NCBI RefSeq assembly: GCF_030536915.1
Contig: NZ_JAUNPC010000001.1
Coordinates: 40,363-90,232 of the forward strand
DNA length: 49,870 nucleotides
DNA from: Paracoccus sp. (in: a-proteobacteria)
Lineage (GTDB): Bacteria > Pseudomonadota > Alphaproteobacteria > Rhodobacterales > Rhodobacteraceae
Direction: 5' to 3'
Shown one piece after another: positions 10,706-17,376 of this stretch; position 1 is the first letter of the stretch, and every line of letters starts with the position of its first letter. The notes under the pieces were generated by a model. It saw nothing but the letters and a program-made list of their open reading frames with translations, was not told the DNA's origin and did no database searches. Position numbers and translations under genes: made by a program.

Positions 10706-10801
10706 GGAGGAGAATCGTCCCCGGTGGGGCGGCCGGACTTCAAATCCGGTTGGGGCAGCGCGCCTGTCCCGGGTGGGTTCGACTCCCATTCTCCTCCGCC
10801 A
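10706..10801 (+). tRNA. selC: tRNA-Sec (anticodon UCA)
   Basis: This is a 96-base selenocysteine tRNA. The 8-bp acceptor stem pairs GGAGGAGA (10706-10713) with TCTCCTCC, longer than the 7 bp of ordinary tRNAs and diagnostic for tRNA-Sec. The anticodon stem CCGGA/TCCGG encloses CTTCAAA, with anticodon TCA at 10740-10742. It has a long variable arm, a T loop TTCGACT, discriminator G and an encoded CCA. It resembles E. coli selC closely in the D-arm and anticodon region. There is no gap between the selB stop and its first base, so it is probably excised from the selAB transcript. Confidence 0.97.
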
Positions 10802-10810
10802 GATGCGAAA

Positions 10811-10833
10811 GGCCCCGCCGATCCGGCGGGGCC
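10811..10833. terminator. Hairpin terminator after selC, shared with opposing gene
   Basis: A perfect 10-bp stem GGCCCCGCCG/CGGCGGGGCC surrounds a three-base loop ATC. On the plus strand it is followed by TTGTCATT and on the minus strand by TTTCGCAT, both only moderately U-rich. It lies nine bases after tRNA-Sec and 16 bases beyond the stop of the convergent gene at 10850-11650, so it probably works in both directions. Confidence 0.8.
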
Positions 10834-10849
10834 TTGTCATTCGCGCGCC

Positions 10850-11650
10850 TCAGCCCCGCAGGTCAAGGCCGCGCGCGGTCGGCGGCTGCCAGGTCTTGGA
10901 TTCGGGCACAGCACCCGCCGTGTTGGTCCCGATCTGCGAGCCGCCCAAGCCCCCTGTCCAGCCCGTCGAGCCTGCGTTGCCCGGCGCAGTGCCGTCGCCA
11001 GTGGCGCGGTCGGGCGTGGTGGCGGCAGTCGCCACACCTTCGTCCGCCTCGGCCGAGCCGGCGGTGGACTGGTCCGAGGGCGGGTCGATGGCTGCCGCCG
11101 CCTCGGTTCCTGCGGGCACCGTGCCCTGCGCCGTCTCGATCGGTGGCGTGTTGCTGGTGGCGAGCGCCTCGGCCGCGGTCATATCGCCCGGCGCCGGGGT
11201 GGTCATCGCCTGCACAGTGGTCTGCGGCATTGCCGTCTGCGCCGGCTCGACCGGCACGCCGGCGACCGTGGGGGTCGGCTGGGTCGAGGTGGTGGCGGTG
11301 TTGACGGTCTGCGCGGCCTCGACCACCGGCGCGGGGGGCGGGGTGTAGTCCGAGGCCACCGCGCGGGCGGCGATCGGCGCAGGGATATGGGGATCGTTCA
11401 CGGGAACGGGCGTGAACTGCGGCGCCGCCGGTTCTGCAGCAGCAGTTGCCGCAGGAGTCGCTGCGGGCGTCGTTGCCGCGGCGGAATCCCGGGCAGGCGC
11501 GGTCGCTGCAGGCGCCGCGGTCGTGGCGGCGGGTGCCGCGGTCGCCGGGGCCTCTGTCGGCACAGGGGTTCCGGTGGGCGCCGTCTGGGCCAGCGCGGGG
11601 CCGGCCGTCAGCAGGGCTGCAAGGAAAAGGACGGGGATGCGCTTGGTCAT
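10850..11650 (-). CDS. Secreted Ala/Pro/Thr-rich protein, unknown function
   Basis: The 266-residue protein starts with a clear Sec signal peptide (MTKRIPVLFLAALLTAGPALA, cut before QTAP). Almost all of the mature part is low-complexity Ala, Pro and Thr, including short repeats such as PAATTAAPAATAPA. The last 40 residues differ: a Gly-rich WTGGLGGSQIGTN segment and a KTWQPPTARGLDL tail look like a folded or recognition motif. It is the last minus-strand gene of the methanol-linked cluster and ends against the shared terminator. I do not recognise it. The long disordered region suggests a periplasmic or cell-wall linker protein, an inference from composition only. Confidence 0.6.
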   Translation of the reverse strand: MTKRIPVLFLAALLTAGPALAQTAPTGTPVPTEAPATAAPAATTAAPAATAPARDSAAATTPAATPAATAAAEPAAPQFTPVPVNDPHIPAPIAARAVASDYTPPPAPVVEAAQTVNTATTSTQPTPTVAGVPVEPAQTAMPQTTVQAMTTPAPGDMTAAEALATSNTPPIETAQGTVPAGTEAAAAIDPPSDQSTAGSAEADEGVATAATTPDRATGDGTAPGNAGSTGWTGGLGGSQIGTNTAGAVPESKTWQPPTARGLDLRG

Positions 11651-11717
11651 CTGCTGGCTCTTTCAGGCTGATCCGGTTCAACCCAGACTATCACCGGGGG
11701 TTCCAGCCGTCACCGGC

Positions 11718-12302
11718 TCATTGCGGAAGATGCGCCGCGATGGCCCGCCCCAGCGCAAACAGCCGCTGTTCCATGATGACCGGCGTCTCGCAGACATAGG
11801 TCAGGCTCTGCTGGCGGTCGGTGAAGACGCGCATGTCCCAGTCGAGCGCCTCCTCCTCGGCATCGATGGTGTCGAAGTCGGGCGGGTCGGCGGCTTGCAG
11901 TTCCGCCATGCGGGCGCGGCGGGCTTCGACCCGATCGGCCAGCGCCACCTGCTTGTGGCCATAGCGCGAGATACCGCCCATGATCGCCGACCGCTGCGCG
12001 TCGATGCGCTGGAACACCGCCTGCATCAGCGTGGCGAGCGTTCCGGCGTCCTTTCCCTGCGCAAAGGCGTCGATGGCGGCCGTTGCTTCCTCGACCGGCA
12101 TCCGGCGCTGCGCCAGCCTTTCAGCCAGCGCGGCGATCTCGGGCGTCTCGGCCGCGTTCTCGGGTGGGAGGGGGCCGGTCCAGACCTGTCCCAGAGACAG
12201 GTTCGGCTGGCGGCCCTGGATGCAGGGCCAGTCTGGCGTGGGCGTGAAGGCATGGGCCGGCGCGGCCGCCAGCGCCGCGAGCAGCATGAGAAAGCGCATC
12301 AT
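11718..12302 (-). CDS. Conserved periplasmic protein of PQQ-dehydrogenase clusters, unknown function
   Basis: A 194-residue protein with signal peptide (cut about AHAFTP, residue 18) and mature start FTPTPDWPCIQGRQPNLSLGQVW. The rest is predicted mostly helical and charged, with Glu/Ala/Arg-rich helices (PEIAALAERLAQRR, AVFQRIDAQRSAIM, RVEARRARMAELQ). Only one conserved-looking Cys pair is visible (PCIQG and YVCET). The start overlaps the stop of the ABC permease by four bases, so it belongs to that operon. Similar small secreted proteins accompany the alcohol-linked ABC transporter in other methylotrophs, but no biochemical role is known to me. A second ATG one codon later is possible. Confidence 0.65.
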   Translation of the reverse strand: MMRFLMLLAALAAAPAHAFTPTPDWPCIQGRQPNLSLGQVWTGPLPPENAAETPEIAALAERLAQRRMPVEEATAAIDAFAQGKDAGTLATLMQAVFQRIDAQRSAIMGGISRYGHKQVALADRVEARRARMAELQAADPPDFDTIDAEEEALDWDMRVFTDRQQSLTYVCETPVIMEQRLFALGRAIAAHLPQ

Positions 12303-13096
12303 CCCCCCTTTCGCCGGACCCCGATCCCGCGGCCCGGATCATACATCATGACCGCGCCGCCGAAGAACAGCGCAAGACAGCCCAGCACCACCCCAAGGGA
12401 CAGCCAGTTGACCTGAAGGTAAAGGGCAAAGCGGATCAGTTCCACCGCATGGGTGAAGGGGTTGAAGCGGCAGATGTCGTAGAGAAGGACCGAGGATTCC
12501 CGCATCCGCCACAGCGGGTAAAGCGCCGAGGAGGCGAAGAACATCGGGAAGATGACGAAGTTCATGACCCCGGCGAAGTTTTCCAGCTGCTTGATGGCGG
12601 AGGACAGGAACAGCCCCATCGCCCCCAGCATCAGTCCCGACAGCACCAGCGCGGGCAGGACCGCGACGAGGCCCCAGAGCGGCGGGTGGATGCCCCAGAC
12701 CCAGGCGATCAGCAGAAAGGCATAGACCTGGATGATCGAGACGATCACCCCTGCCACCAGCTTGGACCCCAGCAGGAACCAGCGCGGGAAAGGACTGACC
12801 AGCAGCGTCCGCATTGCCCCGGTTTCCCGGTCGTAGACCATGGTCAGCGAGGATTGCATCCCGTTGAACAGCTGGATCATCGCGCAGAGGCCGGGCGTGA
12901 CATAGACCTCATAGAGGACGTAGGTCTGATAGGGCGGCGTGATCGACAGGCCCAGGACCGCCCGGAAGCCCGCCGCGAAGATGAACAGCCACACCAGAGG
13001 CCGCACCAGCGCCGCGAGGAAGCGGCCGCGCTGGTTGATGAAGCGCAGAGTCTCGCGCCGACTGATGCCGGCAAAGGCAGTGGTCCAGCCGCTCAT
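12299..13096 (-). CDS. ABC-2 type transporter permease of the PQQ-alcohol system
   Basis: Membrane subunit of an ABC transporter, 265 residues with six hydrophobic segments (first at about residues 30-50, last near 235-255) and a re-entrant-type region around VYDRETGAMRTLLVSPFPRW, typical of ABC-2 (NodJ/export) permeases. It overlaps the ATPase gene upstream by four bases and the small secreted protein downstream by four bases. The same set (ATPase, ABC-2 permease, periplasmic binding protein, beta-propeller) recurs next to PQQ-dependent alcohol dehydrogenases, where it is annotated as an alcohol-linked ABC transporter. Substrate and direction are unknown; the ABC-2 fold argues for export. 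Confidence 0.85.
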   Translation of the reverse strand: MSGWTTAFAGISRRETLRFINQRGRFLAALVRPLVWLFIFAAGFRAVLGLSITPPYQTYVLYEVYVTPGLCAMIQLFNGMQSSLTMVYDRETGAMRTLLVSPFPRWFLLGSKLVAGVIVSIIQVYAFLLIAWVWGIHPPLWGLVAVLPALVLSGLMLGAMGLFLSSAIKQLENFAGVMNFVIFPMFFASSALYPLWRMRESSVLLYDICRFNPFTHAVELIRFALYLQVNWLSLGVVLGCLALFFGGAVMMYDPGRGIGVRRKGG

Positions 13097-13824
13097 GCCT
13101 GCACCCCGGTCAGGTCGAGGAAGGCGCGGGTGAGATCGCCCGCCGCTGCGGCAGCGGCTTCGCCTGCGGTGCCGGTGAACAGGACGCGACCGCGGTGCAG
13201 GATCACCAGACCGTCCGAGGGGTTGATCTCGTCGAGGATATGGGTGGCCCAGAGCGCCGAGACCTGCTGATCGGCGATCAGGCGGCGGGTCAGGGCCAGC
13301 ACCTCGGCGCGGGATTTCACGTCGAGCCCCACCGTCGCCTCGTCCAGCAGCAGAAGCTGAGGCGCATGGATCAGGGCGCGGGCGATCTCGGCCCGGCGCA
13401 CCTGCCCGCCAGAGAGGGCCGAGACCCGGACACGCTCGCGGTCGGCCAGATCGACCTGGGCCAGCACCTCGGCGATGCGGGGCCGTGCCTGGGCGCGGCT
13501 GATGCCGTGCAGGGCCGCGTGATACATCAGGTTCTGCTGCACCGTCAGGTCGGCATCCAGCGCGCGGGACTGGAAGACGACGCCCAGCCGCCGCAGCGCC
13601 TCGGTCGGTTGGCGGCGCAGGTCGTGGCCCGCGACCTCGATCGTGCCCGAGCGATTGGCGTAAAGCCGCGTCACCAGGTTGAACAGCGTGGACTTCCCCG
13701 CCCCGTTCACGCCCAGAAGCGCGGTGAAGCCCCCGCGCGGGACCGTCAGCGACACGTCATCCAGCGCCCGGACAGGGCCGAAGCTGTGGCTGACATTCCG
13801 GACGAGAAGCGCAGGCGTGGTCAT
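13093..13824 (-). CDS. ABC transporter ATP-binding protein of the PQQ-alcohol system
   Basis: ATPase subunit partnering the ABC-2 permease. Walker A is GVNGAGKST, the Q-loop region is FQSRALDADL, the signature is LSGGQVRRAEIARALI and Walker B is LLLLDEATVGLD, followed by a switch histidine in ATHIL. I chose the ATG at 13824 (MTTPALLVRNVSHSFG), which fits the usual short N-terminus. The frame remains open to an ATG at 13854, and neither has a convincing ribosome binding site. The stop overlaps the permease start by four bases. The acidic secreted protein lies just upstream on the same strand, so the set is probably one transcript running from the beta-propeller gene. Confidence 0.88.
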   Translation of the reverse strand: MTTPALLVRNVSHSFGPVRALDDVSLTVPRGGFTALLGVNGAGKSTLFNLVTRLYANRSGTIEVAGHDLRRQPTEALRRLGVVFQSRALDADLTVQQNLMYHAALHGISRAQARPRIAEVLAQVDLADRERVRVSALSGGQVRRAEIARALIHAPQLLLLDEATVGLDVKSRAEVLALTRRLIADQQVSALWATHILDEINPSDGLVILHRGRVLFTGTAGEAAAAAAGDLTRAFLDLTGVQA

Positions 13825-13885
13825 GGGCCGGGACGGAAGAACTCGGGCGGCCATCGTGACGACGGCCGCCCTGCCGTCAAGGCTC

Positions 13886-14443
13886 TCAGCGGATGTTGAA
13901 CACCGCCTGCTGGCTTTCGCCCGACGAGCCGGGGATCGACAGGGTGTAGCGGCCGGGCTGGATCGCGATGAAGCTGATCAGCGCCTCGCCCGCCGCGTCG
14001 AACTCGATCGAGTGGACGCCCATGGGACGGATCTCGATGTCGTTGATGACGACCTCGTTGATCCAGATGGCACGGAAGAAGTCGCCGCCGGACAGCGCAA
14101 GCTCGGCGCTGCCGTCGGCCACGATGGGCAGGCGGTAGAAGCCGCCCGACTGCAGCGCATATTCCTCGGCGGCGACCGGCTGCCCCGAGGCGAGCGTCAG
14201 CGGCGCCAGATCGGCGCGGTTCGACCGCGTCATGATCCCCGAGGGGCCATAATCATGGTGCTGGATCTGGGTCAGGGGCGCAGCGGCTTCCTCTGCCTCG
14301 TCGTCATCATCCTCGCCTTCCGCCTCGGGTGCCGCCTGCGCGGACTGCGGCGCGTCGGCGGCAGGCTCGGCGGGCGCGGTCTGGCTTAGCGCGGGCGTGC
14401 CGAGCAGGGCCGCCAGCATGGCGACGGTCAGCAATCTGGTCAT
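13886..14443 (-). CDS. Secreted protein with an acidic stretch, unknown function
   Basis: A 185-residue protein with a signal peptide (cut after ALS, residue 20). A Pro/Ala-rich linker contains an Asp/Glu tract at residues 40-52 (EAEGEDDDDEAEE), followed by a beta-rich domain of about 120 residues (FYRLPIVADG, DFFRAIWINEVVINDIEIRPMG, PGRYTLSIPGSS). The folded part has no catalytic motif I recognise. Its layout, a periplasmic beta-sandwich with a flexible acidic arm, suggests binding rather than catalysis. It lies between the ABC ATPase and the beta-propeller genes on the same strand. The acidic tract could bind cations, which is notable next to a lanthanide-type dehydrogenase, but this is inference. 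Confidence 0.65.
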   Translation of the reverse strand: MTRLLTVAMLAALLGTPALSQTAPAEPAADAPQSAQAAPEAEGEDDDDEAEEAAAPLTQIQHHDYGPSGIMTRSNRADLAPLTLASGQPVAAEEYALQSGGFYRLPIVADGSAELALSGGDFFRAIWINEVVINDIEIRPMGVHSIEFDAAGEALISFIAIQPGRYTLSIPGSSGESQQAVFNIR

Positions 14444-14465
14444 GTCTCTCTCCCTTGATGGTTGA

Positions 14466-15425
14466 TCAGTTCGGCGCGACGACGACGCCCCAGGGCTGCT
14501 GGCCCACGGGGATCGACTTGACCGCCGTATTCGTCGCCACGTCGATCACCGTGACGTCGTTGGAATTGCCGTTGGTCGTGTAGAGATGCTTCTGGTCCGG
14601 CGTGAAGCCCAGCTGCCAGACCCGCTGGCCGACGAGGATGTAATCCGTCACCTCGAACGTGTCGCCATCGACCACCGCGACCCGGTTGGCCGGGCCAAGA
14701 GCCACGAAGATCTTCTTGCCGTCCGCCGTGACGCGCACGCCGACGGGCTGGATGGCTTCGGGCAGGACGCCGGGGATCTCGAAGCTGATCTTCCTGGTGA
14801 TTTCCTGCGTGGCCGGGTCGATCACGCTGACCGTGCCGCCGATTTCCGAACTGACGAACAGGCGCGAACCGTCGTCCGAGAACTGGGCAAAGCGCGGGCG
14901 GCTGTCCACCAGCACGTTGGCGGTGATCTCGTAGGTTTCGGTATCGATGAAATGGGCCATGTTCGTCGTCTCCGACGTGTTGATGACCACCTTTCCGTCG
15001 GGCGAGACGCCCATCCCTTCGGGTTCCACCCCCACGGGGATCTCGGCCAGAACTCTGTGGGTCTGGGTATCGACCACGGTCACGAGGTTGTCGTCCTCGT
15101 TGGCGATGTAAAGCGGGTTGCCCGAGGGGTGCAGCACGAACAGTTCCGGGTCGGGTCCCGAGGGCAGCGTGTGCATCTCCTCCATCGTCTCGGGGTCGAA
15201 GACGCGCACGAGGTTGTCATCCGAGGCGCAGACGTAAAGCTCCGTCCCGTCCGGGCTGATGGTGATGCCGCGCGGGCGGTTGCCGACCGGGTAATGGCCC
15301 AGAACCTCCAGCGTGTCGCCGTCGATGACGGTGACATCATTGCCCTTTTCGTTCGATACATAGACCTTGTTGGCCAGAGCGGGCGTGGCGACGGTCAGCA
15401 GCAGGATGGCGAGTGCGTGTCTCAT
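14466..15425 (-). CDS. PQQ-associated YVTN beta-propeller protein
   Basis: A 319-residue periplasmic protein with a signal peptide (cut after ALA, about residue 18) and seven-fold-type YVTN repeats. Each repeat has the pattern VYVSN...NDVTVIDGDT...VGNRPRGITISPDG, repeated through to LYTTNGNSNDVTVIDVATN. It matches the PQQ-dependent-catabolism-associated beta-propeller family. Such propellers are usually scaffolds or binding platforms and do not themselves bind PQQ. It is 22 bases from the acidic secreted protein and six bases from the periplasmic binding protein gene upstream, so it is co-transcribed with the ABC system. A second, diverged propeller is encoded at 17373-18305. Confidence 0.88.
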   Translation of the reverse strand: MRHALAILLLTVATPALANKVYVSNEKGNDVTVIDGDTLEVLGHYPVGNRPRGITISPDGTELYVCASDDNLVRVFDPETMEEMHTLPSGPDPELFVLHPSGNPLYIANEDDNLVTVVDTQTHRVLAEIPVGVEPEGMGVSPDGKVVINTSETTNMAHFIDTETYEITANVLVDSRPRFAQFSDDGSRLFVSSEIGGTVSVIDPATQEITRKISFEIPGVLPEAIQPVGVRVTADGKKIFVALGPANRVAVVDGDTFEVTDYILVGQRVWQLGFTPDQKHLYTTNGNSNDVTVIDVATNTAVKSIPVGQQPWGVVVAPN

Positions 15426-15431
15426 GGTCCC

Positions 15432-16631
15432 TCAGAAGGTGCAGGCGGTTTCGGGGCGGTCGATGCCCAGGGTGTCCAGCGGGCTGGTCTGGTGCAGGTA
15501 TTCGTCCTGCGGGCTGACGCTGGTGGTCAGCAGCCCGGTCGTCAGCAGGATCGGCTGGCGCAACTGGTGGTCCCAGTCGCGGACCGTCAGCTTCTGGCCC
15601 TTGAAGCCCGCGATCTGGAAATCGGGCGACAGCATGAAGTCGCGCAACTCGGCGGGATCGGCCGAGCGGGTCTGGGTCGCGGCCTCGCCCACCATGCGCA
15701 GGGCGAGCCAGGTCTGGTAATCCTCCTCGCGCATGGGGCGGTTCGCCAGCCGCTCGAAGCGGTTCTGGAACTGGGTGGCGCCCCAGGCCTCAAGCGCCGG
15801 ATGCCAGCTTCGGGGAACAAGGCCCGCCGAACCCGCGACAAGCCGTGCGTCCCAAGTGTGATAGGGCATGTAGCCTGCGAAGACGCCATGCTCGTCGGCG
15901 GTGATCATGATGTCGTAGTCGGGCGCGCGTTGGGTGAAGACCGGAAGCTGCGCCTGCACCTGCACATGGCCCGAATCGGTGGACCGCGCGCCTCCGGTGT
16001 CGGTGAACTCGCGTTCCTCGACGACCTGCGCGCCGAACTTGGTGGCGGCGCGGCGGTATGCCTCGGCCAAGGCCAGATCCTCGGGGTGGCTGCCGTGGAC
16101 GAGGAACCAGCGCGGCCAGCGCTTCCACATCAGGAACTGCGCCAGTCCGTCGGCCAGCATTGCGTGGCTGGGGGCGGTGTGGATGACATTGGCGCGGCAC
16201 TGCTCGCCCCGCAGCGCATCGCCGCGGGCGGCGGCGTTGAACACCAGCGCGCGGTCGCCGGCCTGATCGGCAAGCGCCACGGTCGTCGCATCGTCGGTCA
16301 GCAGGACGACGAACTGGATGCCCTCGCCCAGCAGCCGGTCGAGTTCCGCCCCCGCAGTCTCTGGGGTGGCCGCAACCTCGACCGCGTCGAAATCCTGCCC
16401 CATGAAGCGGCCGGTGGTGTCGTTGTCCTCGATCGCAAGGCGCGCGCCCGCGAAGCCGATATCCTCGGGCGGCAGTTCCAGCCGCGAGATCGGCGGCAGC
16501 TCGGGCGTATCGACGCGCAGCACGGCCGCGCGGATCAGTTGCGGCTCGGACTGGGCCGGCGCTTGCGCCAGCGCCGGCATTGCCGAAAATGCCAGCAGCG
16601 CCAGCGCCGCGAGGGAAACGGGTGAACGCAT
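15432..16631 (-). CDS. ABC transporter periplasmic binding protein, PQQ-alcohol system
   Basis: A 399-residue protein related to branched-chain-amino-acid-type (type I) periplasmic binding proteins. It has a signal peptide (MRSPVSLAALALLAFSAMPALA). Typical lobes include DNDTTGRFMGQDF and QFVVLLTDDATTVALAD, followed by the second domain (DYDIMITADEHGVFAGYMPYHTW). I chose the ATG at 16631 because GGAGGAG lies eight bases upstream; the frame is open further, to 16688. It is the first gene of the minus-strand ABC/propeller operon and diverges from the MxaD-like gene over about 200 bases. A binding protein of import type beside an ABC-2 export-type permease is an odd pairing. Confidence 0.87.
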   Translation of the reverse strand: MRSPVSLAALALLAFSAMPALAQAPAQSEPQLIRAAVLRVDTPELPPISRLELPPEDIGFAGARLAIEDNDTTGRFMGQDFDAVEVAATPETAGAELDRLLGEGIQFVVLLTDDATTVALADQAGDRALVFNAAARGDALRGEQCRANVIHTAPSHAMLADGLAQFLMWKRWPRWFLVHGSHPEDLALAEAYRRAATKFGAQVVEEREFTDTGGARSTDSGHVQVQAQLPVFTQRAPDYDIMITADEHGVFAGYMPYHTWDARLVAGSAGLVPRSWHPALEAWGATQFQNRFERLANRPMREEDYQTWLALRMVGEAATQTRSADPAELRDFMLSPDFQIAGFKGQKLTVRDWDHQLRQPILLTTGLLTTSVSPQDEYLHQTSPLDTLGIDRPETACTF

Positions 16632-16830
16632 GGACTCCTCCTCCGGCCTGCAGTCTTGGGGCGGGAAGCCGCCAATGCAACCCGCCAAACCTTCCCCCGC
16701 CGCTTGCCGAACTTGCCTGCCACCTTCGGCTAATGGACGCGCGGCGCGACGCGCTTAAGCTGCGCGCCACAGGCCGCGCGCATTCCGCCTTGGCAGGCGA
16801 CCGCGGCACGATCCATCAGGAGAAACTTGC
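16632..16830. promoter_or_regulatory. Divergent control region between binding-protein and MxaD-like genes
   Basis: This 199-base gap must hold promoters for two divergent transcripts. It contains GC-rich inverted repeats, including TGCGCG...CGCGCA with a ten-base loop around 16765-16790. The plus-strand gene has a good ribosome binding site (CAGGAGAAA). A weak pair TTGCCG (16704-16709) and GCTAAT (16729-16734) is seen, but the spacer is 19 bases. I cannot name a regulator site. Confidence 0.35.
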
Positions 16831-17376
16831 ATGAAATCCGTTCTCGCGCTGGCCGCCGCCGCGACCCTGGTCGTCTGCGGCGCCGCGCAGGCGCATGGTC
16901 CCGTGCGCCTCAAGCTGGAACTGTCCGAAACGCTGGACGCCACCCCCGACGAGGTCTGGGCCGAGATCGGCCGCTTCGACGACATGTCCTGGCATCCGGC
17001 GGTCGCGCGGACCGAACTGACCTCGGCCGATGCCACCACGCCCGACGCCTCGGCCCGCGTCCTGCACCTGAACGCCGGGGGCAACCCGACGATCACCGAG
17101 CAGTTGACCAAGTGGCAGCCCGAAAAACGCTGCTACGCCTACATGATCACCCAAGTGGAGGTGACGGTTCTTCCGGTGACGAACTATGCCTCGACGCTCT
17201 GCGTGAAGGACGCGGGCGGCAAGGCCGAGGTGGTCTGGAAGGGCGGCTTCTACCGCGGCTATCCCAACAACGACCCGCCGCCCGAGTTGAACGACGAGGC
17301 GGCGATGACGGCCGTCACCGGCATCTATCGCGCCGGCCTTGACGCGCTGGTGGAAAAGCACGGCCGGGCGCAGTGA
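16831..17376 (+). CDS. Periplasmic SRPBCC/MxaD-like protein
   Basis: A 181-residue exported protein (signal peptide cut after QAHG or AQA, about residue 21) of the START/SRPBCC fold: an ETLDATPDEVWAEIGRFDDMSWHPAV opening, a long beta-sheet and a C-terminal helix (AVTGIYRAGLDALVEKHG). In the mxa cluster of classical methylotrophs, MxaD has this fold and influences electron transfer between methanol dehydrogenase and its cytochrome. By family and neighbourhood this is the counterpart for XoxF, but that role is inferred. Two cysteines (RCYAYM, TLCVKD) could form a disulfide. Its stop overlaps the GTG start of the next propeller gene. Confidence 0.8.
   Translation: MKSVLALAAAATLVVCGAAQAHGPVRLKLELSETLDATPDEVWAEIGRFDDMSWHPAVARTELTSADATTPDASARVLHLNAGGNPTITEQLTKWQPEKRCYAYMITQVEVTVLPVTNYASTLCVKDAGGKAEVVWKGGFYRGYPNNDPPPELNDEAAMTAVTGIYRAGLDALVEKHGRAQ

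Noticed and set aside
8555-10840. A 761-codon minus-strand frame opposite selB and selC
   Set aside because: It runs through the tRNA gene and selB in antisense and has no recognisable domain.
11400-11620. Tandem repeat or CRISPR-like array
   Set aside because: The repetition is codon-level low complexity of an Ala/Pro/Thr-rich protein, without uniform repeat-spacer units.
14586-16625. A 679-codon plus-strand frame opposite the propeller and binding-protein genes
   Set aside because: Antisense to two recognisable periplasmic proteins with signal peptides; no motif of its own.
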